DNA from: Pseudomonas fluorescens
GTDB lineage: Bacteria > Pseudomonadota > Gammaproteobacteria > Pseudomonadales > Pseudomonadaceae
Direction of reading: 5' to 3'
DNA: 64,000 nucleotides
NCBI RefSeq assembly: GCF_002022275.1
Contig: NZ_MSDF01000014.1
Location: 416,811 to 480,810 of the forward strand
A model generated the notes under the pieces. The model saw only the letters and a program-made list of their open reading frames with translations, had not been told where the DNA came from and ran no database searches. Position 1 is the first letter of the stretch. Each line of letters begins with the position of its first letter. Made by a program: the position numbers and the translations under genes. Positions 27,579-37,035 of this stretch are shown one piece after another.

Positions 27579-29555
27579 TTAACGAAACCGGTCCACTTCA
27601 TGGCGCAAGCCGGCCGCCAGGGTTTCCAGTTCCTTGGCGGTAACCGCCAGGTTCGACACCACTTCGCGCTGCTCGCTGTTGGCCAGTGCAATGCTTTGCA
27701 GGTTGCTGCTGAGCAAGGTCGCGGTGCTGCTCTGCTCTTGGGTCGCGGTGGTAATCGCGGCGAATTGCTGACCAGCCGAACGGCTTTGCTCATCAATGCG
27801 CGCCAGGGCCGAAGCCACGTCAGCGTTACGCGACAGGCCTTCCTGCATCAGCGTGTTGCCGTGTTCCATGGTGCTGATGGCGTTGCCGGTTTCCTGCTGG
27901 ATGCTCTGGATCATCACCGAAATTTCGTCAGTGGCCTGACGGGTACGCGACGCCAGGTTGCGCACTTCGTCGGCCACCACGGCAAAACCACGGCCTTGCT
28001 CACCGGCGCGGGCCGCTTCGATGGCAGCGTTGAGCGCGAGCAAGTTGGTCTGCTCGGCGATCGAGGTGATCACGCCGACGATCCCGCCGATCTCCTGGGA
28101 GCGTTGACCCAAGGTGTTGATCACCGTGGCCGTGCTGTTCAGGGAAGTGGCGATATGTTCCAGGGACGACGACGCCTCTTGCATCGAGTTACGACCAATC
28201 CGGGTCTGCTGCGCGTTTTCCTGAGCCAGGCGCTCGGTGTTGCCCATGTTGTCGGCGATGTTCAGCGAGGTAGCGCTGAACTCTTCCACCGCGCCGGCCA
28301 TGCTGGTTATTTCGCCGGACTGCTGCTCCATGCCTTCATAGGCCCCGCCGGACAACCCGGACAGCGCCTGCGCCCGACTGTTGACCTCTTCGGCCGCCGT
28401 GCGAATGTGCGAAACCATGGTCGACAGCGCTTCACCCATCTGGTTGAAGCTGCCCGCCAACTGGCCGATTTCATCGTTGCTGGAGACGTTCAAGCGCGCA
28501 CTCAAATCGCCCGCCCCCAAGGCTTCGGCCTGACGCACCAGATCACTCAGGGGCTGCAATTTGCTGCGCAGCAACCAGACCGCCGCGCCCACCGCCAGCA
28601 ACATCGCCAGCACGCTGCCAATCACCAAGCGAATTCCGACAGCCCAAGTGACGGCGCGGATTTCCGATTTCGGCATGCTTGCCACCACCGACCACGGCCC
28701 GCCTTCGAACGGTACCGAGACGCTGTAGAAATCTTCGTTCTTGTCGCTCCAGAAGCGGCCTTCACCCGGTTTCTTGGCCAGGTCGAGCATCACCGGAATC
28801 GCCTGATCCAGCGCCTGCACGCCCGCCGGTGGTACCAGCCAGTGCTTCTGCTCATCCAGCAGCGCCAGGGAACCGGTCTGGCCGATGCGGAAGCGCTTGA
28901 GGTTGTCGAACTGGGCTTTCTGCTCGTCGGTGTAATCAAAACCGATAAACAGCACGGCGATGACTTTGCCGCTGGCATCACGCACCGGGCTGTATTGGGT
29001 CATGTAGGAACGGTCAAACAGCACCGCGCGGCCTACATAACTCTGACCGGCCAGCAGGCGTTGGTAAGCCGGGTGCTGGTGGTCGAGTACGGTGCCGATG
29101 GCGCGGTTGCCATCCTGCTTGGTCAGCGAGGTGCTGATGCGGATGAAGTCTTCGCCGCTGCGCACGAATACCGTGGCCACGCCGCCGGACATTTGCTTGA
29201 ACTCGTCCACTTCATCGAAGTTGTTGTTCAGCACGTCCTGGCCCAGGTACAGGCTCGGAGTCTGCACGCCGGCCACGGTCACCGGCTGGTCCGCCCGTAC
29301 ACTCAAGCCCGCGCCGAAGCGCTTTTCAAACAGCCCGCTCAAACGCTGGGTACTTTCGCGCAAGGTGCTGTGGAAGGTATTGAGTTGGTCGGCCAGCAAG
29401 CGCGCCTCGCTCGCCAAGTGTTCCTCGCGGGTGTCGAGGTTGGCGGAGTCGAGGGAACGCAAGGCGAAAACCGTGCTGCCGCTGATGACGACAGCCAAAA
29501 TAACGGCCAATGCGAGGCCTAACTGGGAGGCGATCCGAGCGCGGGGTTGAGACAT
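27579..29555 (-). CDS. Methyl-accepting chemotaxis protein with periplasmic Cache-type sensor
   Basis: A 658-residue chemoreceptor: TM1 at about 11-33, a large periplasmic domain (35-300) of the Cache3/single-Cache type ([34 protein letters not shown]), TM2 at 303-328, HAMP (328-382) and the cytoplasmic signalling domain with the hairpin tip [20 protein letters not shown]. No C-terminal CheR-tether pentapeptide is seen; it ends in EVDRFR. The ligand cannot be deduced. It is tail to tail with the ABC-domain gene, 3 bp apart. Confidence 0.94.
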   Translation of the reverse strand: MSQPRARIASQLGLALAVILAVVISGSTVFALRSLDSANLDTREEHLASEARLLADQLNTFHSTLRESTQRLSGLFEKRFGAGLSVRADQPVTVAGVQTPSLYLGQDVLNNNFDEVDEFKQMSGGVATVFVRSGEDFIRISTSLTKQDGNRAIGTVLDHQHPAYQRLLAGQSYVGRAVLFDRSYMTQYSPVRDASGKVIAVLFIGFDYTDEQKAQFDNLKRFRIGQTGSLALLDEQKHWLVPPAGVQALDQAIPVMLDLAKKPGEGRFWSDKNEDFYSVSVPFEGGPWSVVASMPKSEIRAVTWAVGIRLVIGSVLAMLLAVGAAVWLLRSKLQPLSDLVRQAEALGAGDLSARLNVSSNDEIGQLAGSFNQMGEALSTMVSHIRTAAEEVNSRAQALSGLSGGAYEGMEQQSGEITSMAGAVEEFSATSLNIADNMGNTERLAQENAQQTRIGRNSMQEASSSLEHIATSLNSTATVINTLGQRSQEIGGIVGVITSIAEQTNLLALNAAIEAARAGEQGRGFAVVADEVRNLASRTRQATDEISVMIQSIQQETGNAISTMEHGNTLMQEGLSRNADVASALARIDEQSRSAGQQFAAITTATQEQSSTATLLSSNLQSIALANSEQREVVSNLAVTAKELETLAAGLRHEVDRFR

Positions 29556-29721
29556 AAAAGCTCCTGGCCGAGGCCAGGATCATCCTGATCTCATAGCGCT
29601 ACTCGGCAAATTATCTGGTGGGAAACGTCGAGGCGAGAAGGCTCCAACACACCTTCTTCGGCGGGCACAGCGAATACTTGAGCGATTCGCAGGGGTATCG
29701 CGCAAACGATTGCACGAATGG

Positions 29722-30642
29722 TCAATCGAGGCGCTCAACCTGGGGCAGTTCCATGGCCTTGACTTCACCTTGAAGAAACTCCGCCAACCGGCGCAAACGC
29801 TCGCCGCCGGGACGGGTTTTCGGCCACACCAGATAGTAATTTTCCCTACTCGCCACTGCCGTCGGCCAAGGCAAGCTCAATCGACCCTGGGCCACGTCTT
29901 CGGCCACCATCAACAGGTCGCCCATGGACACGCCATAACCCCGCGCGGCGGCGATCATGCCCAGCTCCAGCGTGTCGAACACCTGCCCGCCCTTAAGTGA
30001 AACCTGGGACGACAACCCCATGCGCTCCAGCCAGTTGCGCCAGTCGCGACGATCGGGGGTGGGGTGCAGCAGCTCGGCGGCGGCCAAGCGGTTTACGTCC
30101 CACGGGCCATCATTCAACAAGTTGGGCGCGCCCACCGGAATCAGCAGTTCGGGGAACAGGTAGCTCGCCTCCCAGTCCGCCGGAAAATGCCCGTAGCTCA
30201 ACAGCACCGCGCAGTCGAAAGGTTCGTTATTGAAGTCCACTTCATCCACGCTCATCCACGCGCTGGTGAGCTGCACCTCGTTGCCCGGCTGCAAAGCCCG
30301 GAAACGACTGAGTCGCGCGAGTAACCAACGCATGGTCAAGGTCGACGGCGCTTTCATGCGCAGGATGTCGTCTTCGGCATTCAACGTGTGACAAGCCCGC
30401 TCCAGCGCTGCGAAGCCTTCGCGCACGCCGGGCAGCAGCAAGCGCGCGGCTTCAGTGAGTTGCAAGGTGCGTCCGCTGCGCTGGAACAGACGGCAGGCAA
30501 AGTGCTCTTCAAGCGTGCGGATATGTCGGCTCACCGCACTTTGAGTAATGGACAGCTCTTCTGCCGCGCGGGTGAAAGAGTTGTGCCGCGAGGCGGCTTC
30601 AAAAGCACGCAGGGCATAAAGCGGAGGTAGACGACGAGACAT
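29722..30642 (-). CDS. LysR family transcriptional regulator (GcvA-like)
   Basis: A 306-residue LysR regulator: winged HTH at 1-65 (PLYALRAFEAASRHNSFTRA, AEELSITQSAVSRHIRTLEE) and a periplasmic-binding-type effector domain with the W-rich C-terminus of GcvA relatives (TAVASRENYYLVWPKTRPGG). The frame extends 40 codons upstream, but ATG at 30642 follows a ggag site and gives the canonical MSRRLPPLYALRAFE start. It is divergent from a MATE exporter, as at the corresponding P. aeruginosa position, so regulation of that exporter is a fair guess. Confidence 0.92.
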   Translation of the reverse strand: MSRRLPPLYALRAFEAASRHNSFTRAAEELSITQSAVSRHIRTLEEHFACRLFQRSGRTLQLTEAARLLLPGVREGFAALERACHTLNAEDDILRMKAPSTLTMRWLLARLSRFRALQPGNEVQLTSAWMSVDEVDFNNEPFDCAVLLSYGHFPADWEASYLFPELLIPVGAPNLLNDGPWDVNRLAAAELLHPTPDRRDWRNWLERMGLSSQVSLKGGQVFDTLELGMIAAARGYGVSMGDLLMVAEDVAQGRLSLPWPTAVASRENYYLVWPKTRPGGERLRRLAEFLQGEVKAMELPQVERLD

Positions 30643-30794
30643 AGGGAAAGCTCCGACGGCGCAATGCCCAAACCCTACCAGAATCGCTCTTACATGAGTT
30701 TTAATCATGCACGCCATCGCTTTTATCCTTTTGTGCAATGGGCTGAAAGCGCCGAGAATCAACCCTTCCCCAACCCTCTGACTTTTTGAGCGCG

Positions 30795-32198
30795 ATGATC
30801 ATGCAACATCCTGCACGTACCGAACTTTGGGCCATTCTGCGGCTGTCAGGGCCGTTGATTGCCTCACAGTTGGCGCACATGCTGATGGTGCTGACCGACA
30901 CCCTGATGATGGCGCGCCTGAGCCCCGAAGCGCTGGCCGGTGGTGGCCTGGGCGCGGCGAGTTATTCGTTCGTGGCGATTTTCAGCATCGGCGTAATTGC
31001 GGCTGTAGGCACCCTCGTCGCCATCCGGCATGGCGCTGGCGATATCGAAGGCGCCACCCGACTGACGCAGGCCGGGCTTTGGCTGGCCTGGCTGATGGCA
31101 TTGGGCGCGGGGTTGCTGATGTGGAACCTCAAACCGGTGCTGCTGATGTTCGGCCAGACCGAAACCAACGTGCACGCGGCGGGGCAATTTCTGACGATCC
31201 TGCCCTTCGCCCTGCCTGGCTACCTGAGCTTCATGGCCTTGCGCGGTTTCACTAGCGCCATTGGCAAAGCCACGCCGGTGATGGTGATCAGCCTTTGCGG
31301 CACGGTGCTCAACTACCTGCTCAATCATGCCTTGATCGAGGGCATGTTCGGCCTGCCGAAACTGGGGCTGATGGGTATCGGCCTGGTGACCGCCATTGTC
31401 GCCAACTGCATGGCACTGGCGCTGTGGTGGTACATCCGCATTCACCGGGCTTACACGGCCTACCCGCTCGGCAAGGGTCTGCTGCGCCTCAACACCCAGT
31501 ATTTGCGCGAGCTGTGGCGCCTGGGCCTGCCGATTGGCGGCACTTACGCGGTGGAAGTCGGGTTGTTTGCCTTCGCGGCGCTGTGCATGGGCACCATGGG
31601 CAGCACGCAATTGGCAGCGCATCAGATTGCCCTGCAAATCGTCTCGGTGGCGTTCATGGTGCCGGCGGGGATGTCCTACGCGATCACCATGCGCATCGGC
31701 CAGCATTACGGTGCCGGGCAGTTGCATGACGCGCGATTGGCCGGGCGTGTCGGCATCGGCTTTGGTGCGGCGGTGATGTTGGGATTTGCCGTGGTGTTGT
31801 GGCTGTTTTCCGACCCGCTGATAGGGCTGTTCCTTGATCATAACGACCCGGCCTTCCATGACGTGATCGTGCTGGCCGTCAGCCTGTTGGCCGTCGCGGC
31901 CTGGTTTGAGTTGTTCGACGGCGTGCAGACTATCGCCATGGGCTGCATTCGCGGGCTGAAAGACGCCAAGACCACCTTTCTGGTGGGTTTGGGGTGCTAT
32001 TGGCTGATTGGTGCACCGTCCGCGTGGTTGATGGCGTTAACATGGGGCTGGGGCCCGACGGGTGTTTGGTGGGGTTTGGCGCTGGGGCTGGCGTGTGCGG
32101 CGGTGAGTTTGACCTGGGCGTTTGAGGTGAAGATGAGGCGGATGATTCGGCGGGAGCCGCAGGTTCGTGCACAGTTCCCGGCTATGCAGCCAGACTGA
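30795..32198 (+). CDS. MATE family multidrug/Na+ antiporter (NorM-like)
   Basis: A protein of about 467 residues with twelve predicted membrane helices in two homologous halves (LWAILRLSGPLIASQLAHML at the start; YLRELWRLGLPIGGTYAVEV opening the second half). The family exports cationic drugs and dyes in exchange for Na+ or H+. Three in-frame starts are possible: TTG 30786, ATG 30795 and ATG 30801; none has a strong ribosome site and 30795 is a compromise. Divergent from the LysR gene. Confidence 0.9.
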   Translation: MIMQHPARTELWAILRLSGPLIASQLAHMLMVLTDTLMMARLSPEALAGGGLGAASYSFVAIFSIGVIAAVGTLVAIRHGAGDIEGATRLTQAGLWLAWLMALGAGLLMWNLKPVLLMFGQTETNVHAAGQFLTILPFALPGYLSFMALRGFTSAIGKATPVMVISLCGTVLNYLLNHALIEGMFGLPKLGLMGIGLVTAIVANCMALALWWYIRIHRAYTAYPLGKGLLRLNTQYLRELWRLGLPIGGTYAVEVGLFAFAALCMGTMGSTQLAAHQIALQIVSVAFMVPAGMSYAITMRIGQHYGAGQLHDARLAGRVGIGFGAAVMLGFAVVLWLFSDPLIGLFLDHNDPAFHDVIVLAVSLLAVAAWFELFDGVQTIAMGCIRGLKDAKTTFLVGLGCYWLIGAPSAWLMALTWGWGPTGVWWGLALGLACAAVSLTWAFEVKMRRMIRREPQVRAQFPAMQPD

Positions 32199-32214
32199 AA
32201 AATGTACTCGGCCA

Positions 32215-32307
32215 ATGTGGGAGCTGGCTTGCCTGCGATGGCGGTGTGTCAAGCAAAGGACTTATTGGCTGGCCCACCGCTATCGCAGGCAAGCCAGCTC
32301 CCACATT
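32215..32307. repeat. REPIN
   Basis: Arms ATGTGGGAGCTGGCTTGCCT / AGGCAAGCCAGCTCCCACAT around a spacer with its own partial symmetry (GCGGTGTGTCA ... TGGCCCACCGC). It lies between the 3' ends of the MATE and GGDEF/EAL genes. Confidence 0.92.
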
Positions 32308-32328
32308 TTTTGATTGGGTTTACAACAC

Positions 32329-33993
32329 TCAGCCCAATAGCGCCTGCTGGCTCTTGCCGAACGTCAGGTATTCCACCAACTCCGGCAACGGCAACGGCTT
32401 GCTGATCAAATACCCCTGGGCCTGATCACAACCAAACAACCTCAGCAACGCCAACTGCTCCGGGGTTTCCACCCCTTCAGCCACCACTTCCAGATTCAGG
32501 TTGTGCGCCAGGTTGATCATGGCGTGCACCAGCTTGCGGTTCTCTTCGCGCTCTTCCATGCCGCCAACGAAACTTTTGTCGATCTTCAACAAAGCAATCG
32601 GCAGGCTGTTGAGGTGCACAAATGATGAGAAACCGGTGCCGAAGTCATCCAGGGAAAAGCGCACACCGAGCCGCCCGAGGGCGTCCATGGTCTGCTTGAC
32701 CAGATCACTGCGGCGCATCACGGCGGTTTCGGTCAGCTCGAATTCCAGCCATTGCGCTTCCACGCCACGCTCGGCAATCAACCGGCTCAACGTCGACAGC
32801 AACTGGCTGTCCTGGAACTGGCGAAACGACAGGTTCACCGCCATGTGCAACGGCGGCAGGCCACGTTCGCGCAGGTCTTGCATGTCGCGCAAGGCGCGGG
32901 AGATCACCCAGTAGCCCAGCGGCACGATCAACCCGCTTTGCTCGGCCAAAGGCACGAATTCGCTCGGCGGCAACAGGCCTCGCTCGGCATGGCGCCAGCG
33001 CACCAACGCTTCCAGGCCGACGATATGCCCGTCGTCCAGGTCCAGGCGCGGCTGGTAATGCAGCTCCAGTTCATCACGACGCAACGCACGGCGCAGTTCA
33101 CTTTCCAGGTCGGCCAGGCTGCGCGCGTTGCGGTTGATGCGTTCGTTGAAGATATGAAAGGTGCAGCCCTGAGTGCTCTTGGCTTGCTGCATGGCGATAT
33201 GCGCGTGCCACATCAACGGGTCGGCACCGGCGCGGGCGCGCGCATGGGCCACGCCGAGGCTGCAGCCGATCAGCAAGCTTTCGCCATCCACCCAATAGGG
33301 CTCGGCCATGGCTTCGGTGATGCGCTCAGCCATCCACTCGGCGCGCTGAGGGGCACGACGGGTGTCGATCAGCAAGGCGAATTCATCGCTGCCCAGACGC
33401 GCGAGTTGGTCCCCGGCTTCGAGCTGGCTCTTGAGCCGCGACACCACTTGCAGGATCAACCGGTCACCCGCCTGGTGGCCGAGGGCATCGTTGGCATGCC
33501 GGAAGTTATCGAGGTCCAGATGGCCGAGCGCCAGGCCGCGACCTTCGTTTTCCGCCAGACGCGCCGCCAGCAAGGTCTGGAAACCCTGGCGATTGGCGAT
33601 ACCGGTCAGCGGGTCCTGTTCGGCCAGGCGTTGCAGGGTGTTTTCCAGCACGCCGCGCTCGCGAACATGGCGCAGGCAGCGGCGCAGCGTATCGGCGTCC
33701 AAACCGTCATGGACCAGCCAGTCACTGACGCCCAGCGGCGACACCAGCGGTTCCTGCTCCAACAGCAATACACACGGCAAGCTGCAGCGGCCTGGGCCGG
33801 GTTGCAAGCCAGGTGTGGTCAATAACACGGCACCGTGGTCGTCATCGAACAGACGACTCACCGAGTCCCAGTTGGGTGCACTGATCAGCACAGCCCCTTC
33901 GCCCATCGGCACCAGGCACTCGCGCAACAACGCTGCCCACGCTGGCTCATCGGCCAGTAGCAGCAAACGCAAGGGTTCGACAGGCGTAGACAA
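32329..33993 (-). CDS. GGDEF/EAL protein, predicted c-di-GMP phosphodiesterase
   Basis: A 554-residue protein with a receiver-like N-terminal domain lacking an obvious phospho-acceptor (1-115), a GGDEF domain whose catalytic motif is degenerate (GSDEF, 201-205), and an EAL domain with the full catalytic set: EAL at 328-330, ELTE near 419, DDFGTG at 449-454, K473 and AEGVET near 505. Phosphodiesterase activity is therefore predicted, with the GGDEF domain inactive for synthesis or acting as GTP sensor. The P. aeruginosa counterpart beside rep is ProE (PA5295), an active phosphodiesterase. Its promoter region carries a Fur-box-like site. Confidence 0.93.
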   Translation of the reverse strand: MSTPVEPLRLLLLADEPAWAALLRECLVPMGEGAVLISAPNWDSVSRLFDDDHGAVLLTTPGLQPGPGRCSLPCVLLLEQEPLVSPLGVSDWLVHDGLDADTLRRCLRHVRERGVLENTLQRLAEQDPLTGIANRQGFQTLLAARLAENEGRGLALGHLDLDNFRHANDALGHQAGDRLILQVVSRLKSQLEAGDQLARLGSDEFALLIDTRRAPQRAEWMAERITEAMAEPYWVDGESLLIGCSLGVAHARARAGADPLMWHAHIAMQQAKSTQGCTFHIFNERINRNARSLADLESELRRALRRDELELHYQPRLDLDDGHIVGLEALVRWRHAERGLLPPSEFVPLAEQSGLIVPLGYWVISRALRDMQDLRERGLPPLHMAVNLSFRQFQDSQLLSTLSRLIAERGVEAQWLEFELTETAVMRRSDLVKQTMDALGRLGVRFSLDDFGTGFSSFVHLNSLPIALLKIDKSFVGGMEEREENRKLVHAMINLAHNLNLEVVAEGVETPEQLALLRLFGCDQAQGYLISKPLPLPELVEYLTFGKSQQALLG

Positions 33994-34034
33994 GCTAGCT
34001 CCCTAGACTCTGCAAGATTTCGTTGGCGGCGGGC

Positions 34035-34078
34035 ATTATGACGTGCGGCCTGACAATCACCAATGATAGTAATTATCA
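34035..34078 (-). promoter_or_regulatory. Sigma-70 promoter with adjoining Fur-box-like site for the GGDEF/EAL gene
   Basis: On the minus strand -35 TTGGTG (34058-34063) and -10 CATAAT (34035-34040) are 17 bp apart. Directly upstream of the -35 element lies TGATAGTAATTATCA (34064-34078), which matches the 7-1-7 Fur core TGATAAT-N-ATTATCA at all but one base. Fur bound here would touch the -35 element. The promoter is about 40-70 bp before the GGDEF/EAL start. The same intergenic region also leads into rep on the other strand. Confidence 0.6.
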
Positions 34079-34262
34079 AACACGCAGACTACGGACCTTA
34101 ATCGCAACCTTAGCCGAAAAAAGCCCACCACATCCTGCGGCAAAGTATCAAAACCGGCAAATTTAGATCGAGTGGTACGTCACACTGTCGTTCTGTGAGA
34201 GCAGAATCCTGCGAGCCTGTTAAAATGCCCGCCCTTTTGATAGACGACTCCCTGAACTCTTT

Positions 34263-36272
34263 ATGTCCCGACTCAATCCCCGGCAGCAAGAAGCCGTGAA
34301 CTACGTCGGCGGCCCTCTATTGGTGCTCGCCGGTGCCGGTTCCGGCAAGACCAGCGTGATCACCCGCAAGATCGCGCACCTGATCCAGCAGTGCGGCATC
34401 CGCGCTCAGTACATCGTCGCCATGACTTTTACCAACAAGGCGGCGCGGGAAATGAAGGAGCGTGTCGGCACGCTGCTCAAGGGCGGCGAAGGCCGTGGCC
34501 TCACGGTGTGTACCTTCCACAACCTGGGCCTGAACATCATCCGCAAGGAGCACGCGCGGCTGGGCTACAAGCCGGGCTTCTCGATCTTTGACGAGACCGA
34601 TGTGAAGTCGCTGATGACCGACATCATGCAAAAGGAATACGCAGGCGACGACGGCGTGGATGAGATCAAGAACATGATCGGCGCCTGGAAAAACGACCTG
34701 ATCCTGCCCGCCCAGGCCCTGGAAAACGCGCGCAACCCCAAGGAACAGACCGCGGCCATCGTCTACACCCACTACCAGCGCACGCTCAAGGCGTTCAATG
34801 CGGTGGACTTCGACGACCTGATCCTGCAGCCGGTAAAGCTGTTCGAGGAACACGCCGACGTTCTCGAAAAATGGCAGAACAAGGTGCGTTACCTGCTGGT
34901 GGACGAATACCAGGACACCAACGCCAGCCAGTATTTGCTGGTGAAAATGCTGATCGGCAAGCGCAACCAGTTCACCGTGGTGGGCGATGACGACCAGTCG
35001 ATCTACGCCTGGCGCGGCGCCCGCCCGGAAAACCTGATGCTGCTCAAGGTCGACTACCCGTCCCTGAAAGTGGTGATGCTGGAGCAGAACTACCGCTCCA
35101 CCAGCCGCATTCTGCGGTGCGCCAACGTGCTGATTTCGAACAACCCCCACGAGTTTGAAAAACAGCTGTGGAGCGAGATGGGCCACGGCGATGAGATTCG
35201 CGTGATCCGCTGCCGCAACGAAGACGCCGAAGCCGAGCGCGTGGCCGTCGAACTGCTGACCTTGCACCTGCGCACCGACCGGCCGTACAGCGACTTTGCG
35301 ATCCTGTACCGCGGTAACTACCAGGCCAAGCTGATCGAGCTGAAGCTGCAGCATCACCAGATTCCGTATCGCCTGTCGGGCGGCAACAGCTTTTTCGGAC
35401 GCCAGGAAGTGAAAGACCTGATGGCCTACTTCCGCCTGATCGTGAACCCGGACGACGACAACGCGTTCCTGCGCGTGATCAACGTGCCGCGCCGCGAAAT
35501 CGGCTCGACCACTTTGGAAAAGCTCGGCAACTACGCGACCGAACGCAAGATCTCGATGTACGCCGCCACCGACGAAATCGGCCTGGGCGAACATCTGGAC
35601 ACGCGCTTCACGGACCGCCTGGCGCGCTTCAAGCGCTTCATGGACAAGGTGCGCGAGCAGTGTGCCGGCGAAGACCCGATCAGCGCGCTGCGTAGCATGG
35701 TCATGGACATCGACTATGAAAACTGGCTGCGCACCAACAGCTCCAGCGACAAGGCCGCGGATTACCGCATGGGCAACGTCTGGTTCCTGATCGAGGCGTT
35801 GAAAAACACGCTGGAGAAGGACGAAGAAGGCGAGATGACCGTCGAAGACGCCATCGGCAAGCTGGTGCTGCGCGACATGCTCGAACGCCAGCAGGAAGAG
35901 GAAGATGGCGCCGAGGGCGTGCAGATGATGACCTTGCACGCCTCCAAGGGCCTGGAATTCCCCTACGTGTTCATCATGGGCATGGAAGAGGAAATTCTCC
36001 CACACCGTTCCAGCATTGAAGCTGACACCATCGAGGAAGAACGCCGACTGGCCTACGTGGGCATTACCCGCGCGCGTCAGACCCTGGCTTTCACCTTTGC
36101 CGCCAAGCGCAAGCAATACGGCGAGATCATCGACTGTGCACCCAGCCGGTTCCTCGATGAGCTGCCGCCGGACGACCTGGCCTGGGAAGGCAATGACGAC
36201 ACCCCCACCGAGGTGAAGGCCGTTCGCGGCAACACCGCCTTGGCGGATATACGCGCGATGTTAAAGCGCTAG
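34263..36272 (+). CDS. rep: ATP-dependent DNA helicase Rep
   Basis: A 669-residue superfamily 1A 3'-5' helicase: Walker A AGAGSGKT at 23-30, motif Ia AMTFTNKAAREMKERV, Walker B LLVDEYQDTN, motif III VVGDDDQSIYAWRGA, motif IV VMLEQNYRST, motif V MTLHASKGLEFPYVFI and motif VI YVGITRARQ. Length and motif spacing fit Rep rather than UvrD. It helps replication forks pass protein roadblocks. Next to xpt as in other Pseudomonas. Confidence 0.96.
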   Translation: MSRLNPRQQEAVNYVGGPLLVLAGAGSGKTSVITRKIAHLIQQCGIRAQYIVAMTFTNKAAREMKERVGTLLKGGEGRGLTVCTFHNLGLNIIRKEHARLGYKPGFSIFDETDVKSLMTDIMQKEYAGDDGVDEIKNMIGAWKNDLILPAQALENARNPKEQTAAIVYTHYQRTLKAFNAVDFDDLILQPVKLFEEHADVLEKWQNKVRYLLVDEYQDTNASQYLLVKMLIGKRNQFTVVGDDDQSIYAWRGARPENLMLLKVDYPSLKVVMLEQNYRSTSRILRCANVLISNNPHEFEKQLWSEMGHGDEIRVIRCRNEDAEAERVAVELLTLHLRTDRPYSDFAILYRGNYQAKLIELKLQHHQIPYRLSGGNSFFGRQEVKDLMAYFRLIVNPDDDNAFLRVINVPRREIGSTTLEKLGNYATERKISMYAATDEIGLGEHLDTRFTDRLARFKRFMDKVREQCAGEDPISALRSMVMDIDYENWLRTNSSSDKAADYRMGNVWFLIEALKNTLEKDEEGEMTVEDAIGKLVLRDMLERQQEEEDGAEGVQMMTLHASKGLEFPYVFIMGMEEEILPHRSSIEADTIEEERRLAYVGITRARQTLAFTFAAKRKQYGEIIDCAPSRFLDELPPDDLAWEGNDDTPTEVKAVRGNTALADIRAMLKR

Positions 36273-36318
36273 AATCGACTACTTTTTAATCTACTTTCGG
36301 CGCACCGCGCGCCATTAG

Positions 36319-36903
<585 letters not shown>

Positions 36904-36925
36904 CTCGATAACACCGCAGTAAAAA

Positions 36926-37018
36926 ATGTGGGAGCTGGCTTGCCTGCGATGAGGGCCTGACAGTCGACATCTCTGTCGCCTGACACACCGCTATCGCAGG
37001 CAAGCCAGCTCCCACAGT
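36926..37018. repeat. REPIN
   Basis: Arms ATGTGGGAGCTGGCTTGCCT / AGGCAAGCCAGCTCCCACA, spacer with inner symmetry (GGGCCTGACAG ... CTGACACACCGC). It lies between the 3' ends of xpt and the acetyl-CoA hydrolase-family gene. Confidence 0.92.
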
Positions 37019-37035
37019 TAGTTTTGTGTTGGTTT

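Noticed and set aside
27600..29522. 640-codon open frame on the plus strand opposite the chemoreceptor gene
   Set aside because: It is a GC-bias shadow: the minus strand carries a full chemoreceptor with HAMP and hairpin signature, while this frame has no family likeness and no ribosome site.
29598..29620. FliA (sigma-28) promoter in front of the chemoreceptor gene (GCCGAGTA on the minus strand)
   Set aside because: The -10 is imperfect and no -35 of the FliA type occurs at the right distance.
34079..34262. A PrrF-like iron-responsive small RNA next to the Fur-box-like site
   Set aside because: No PrrF core sequence and no rho-independent terminator follow the site on either strand before rep or the GGDEF/EAL gene.
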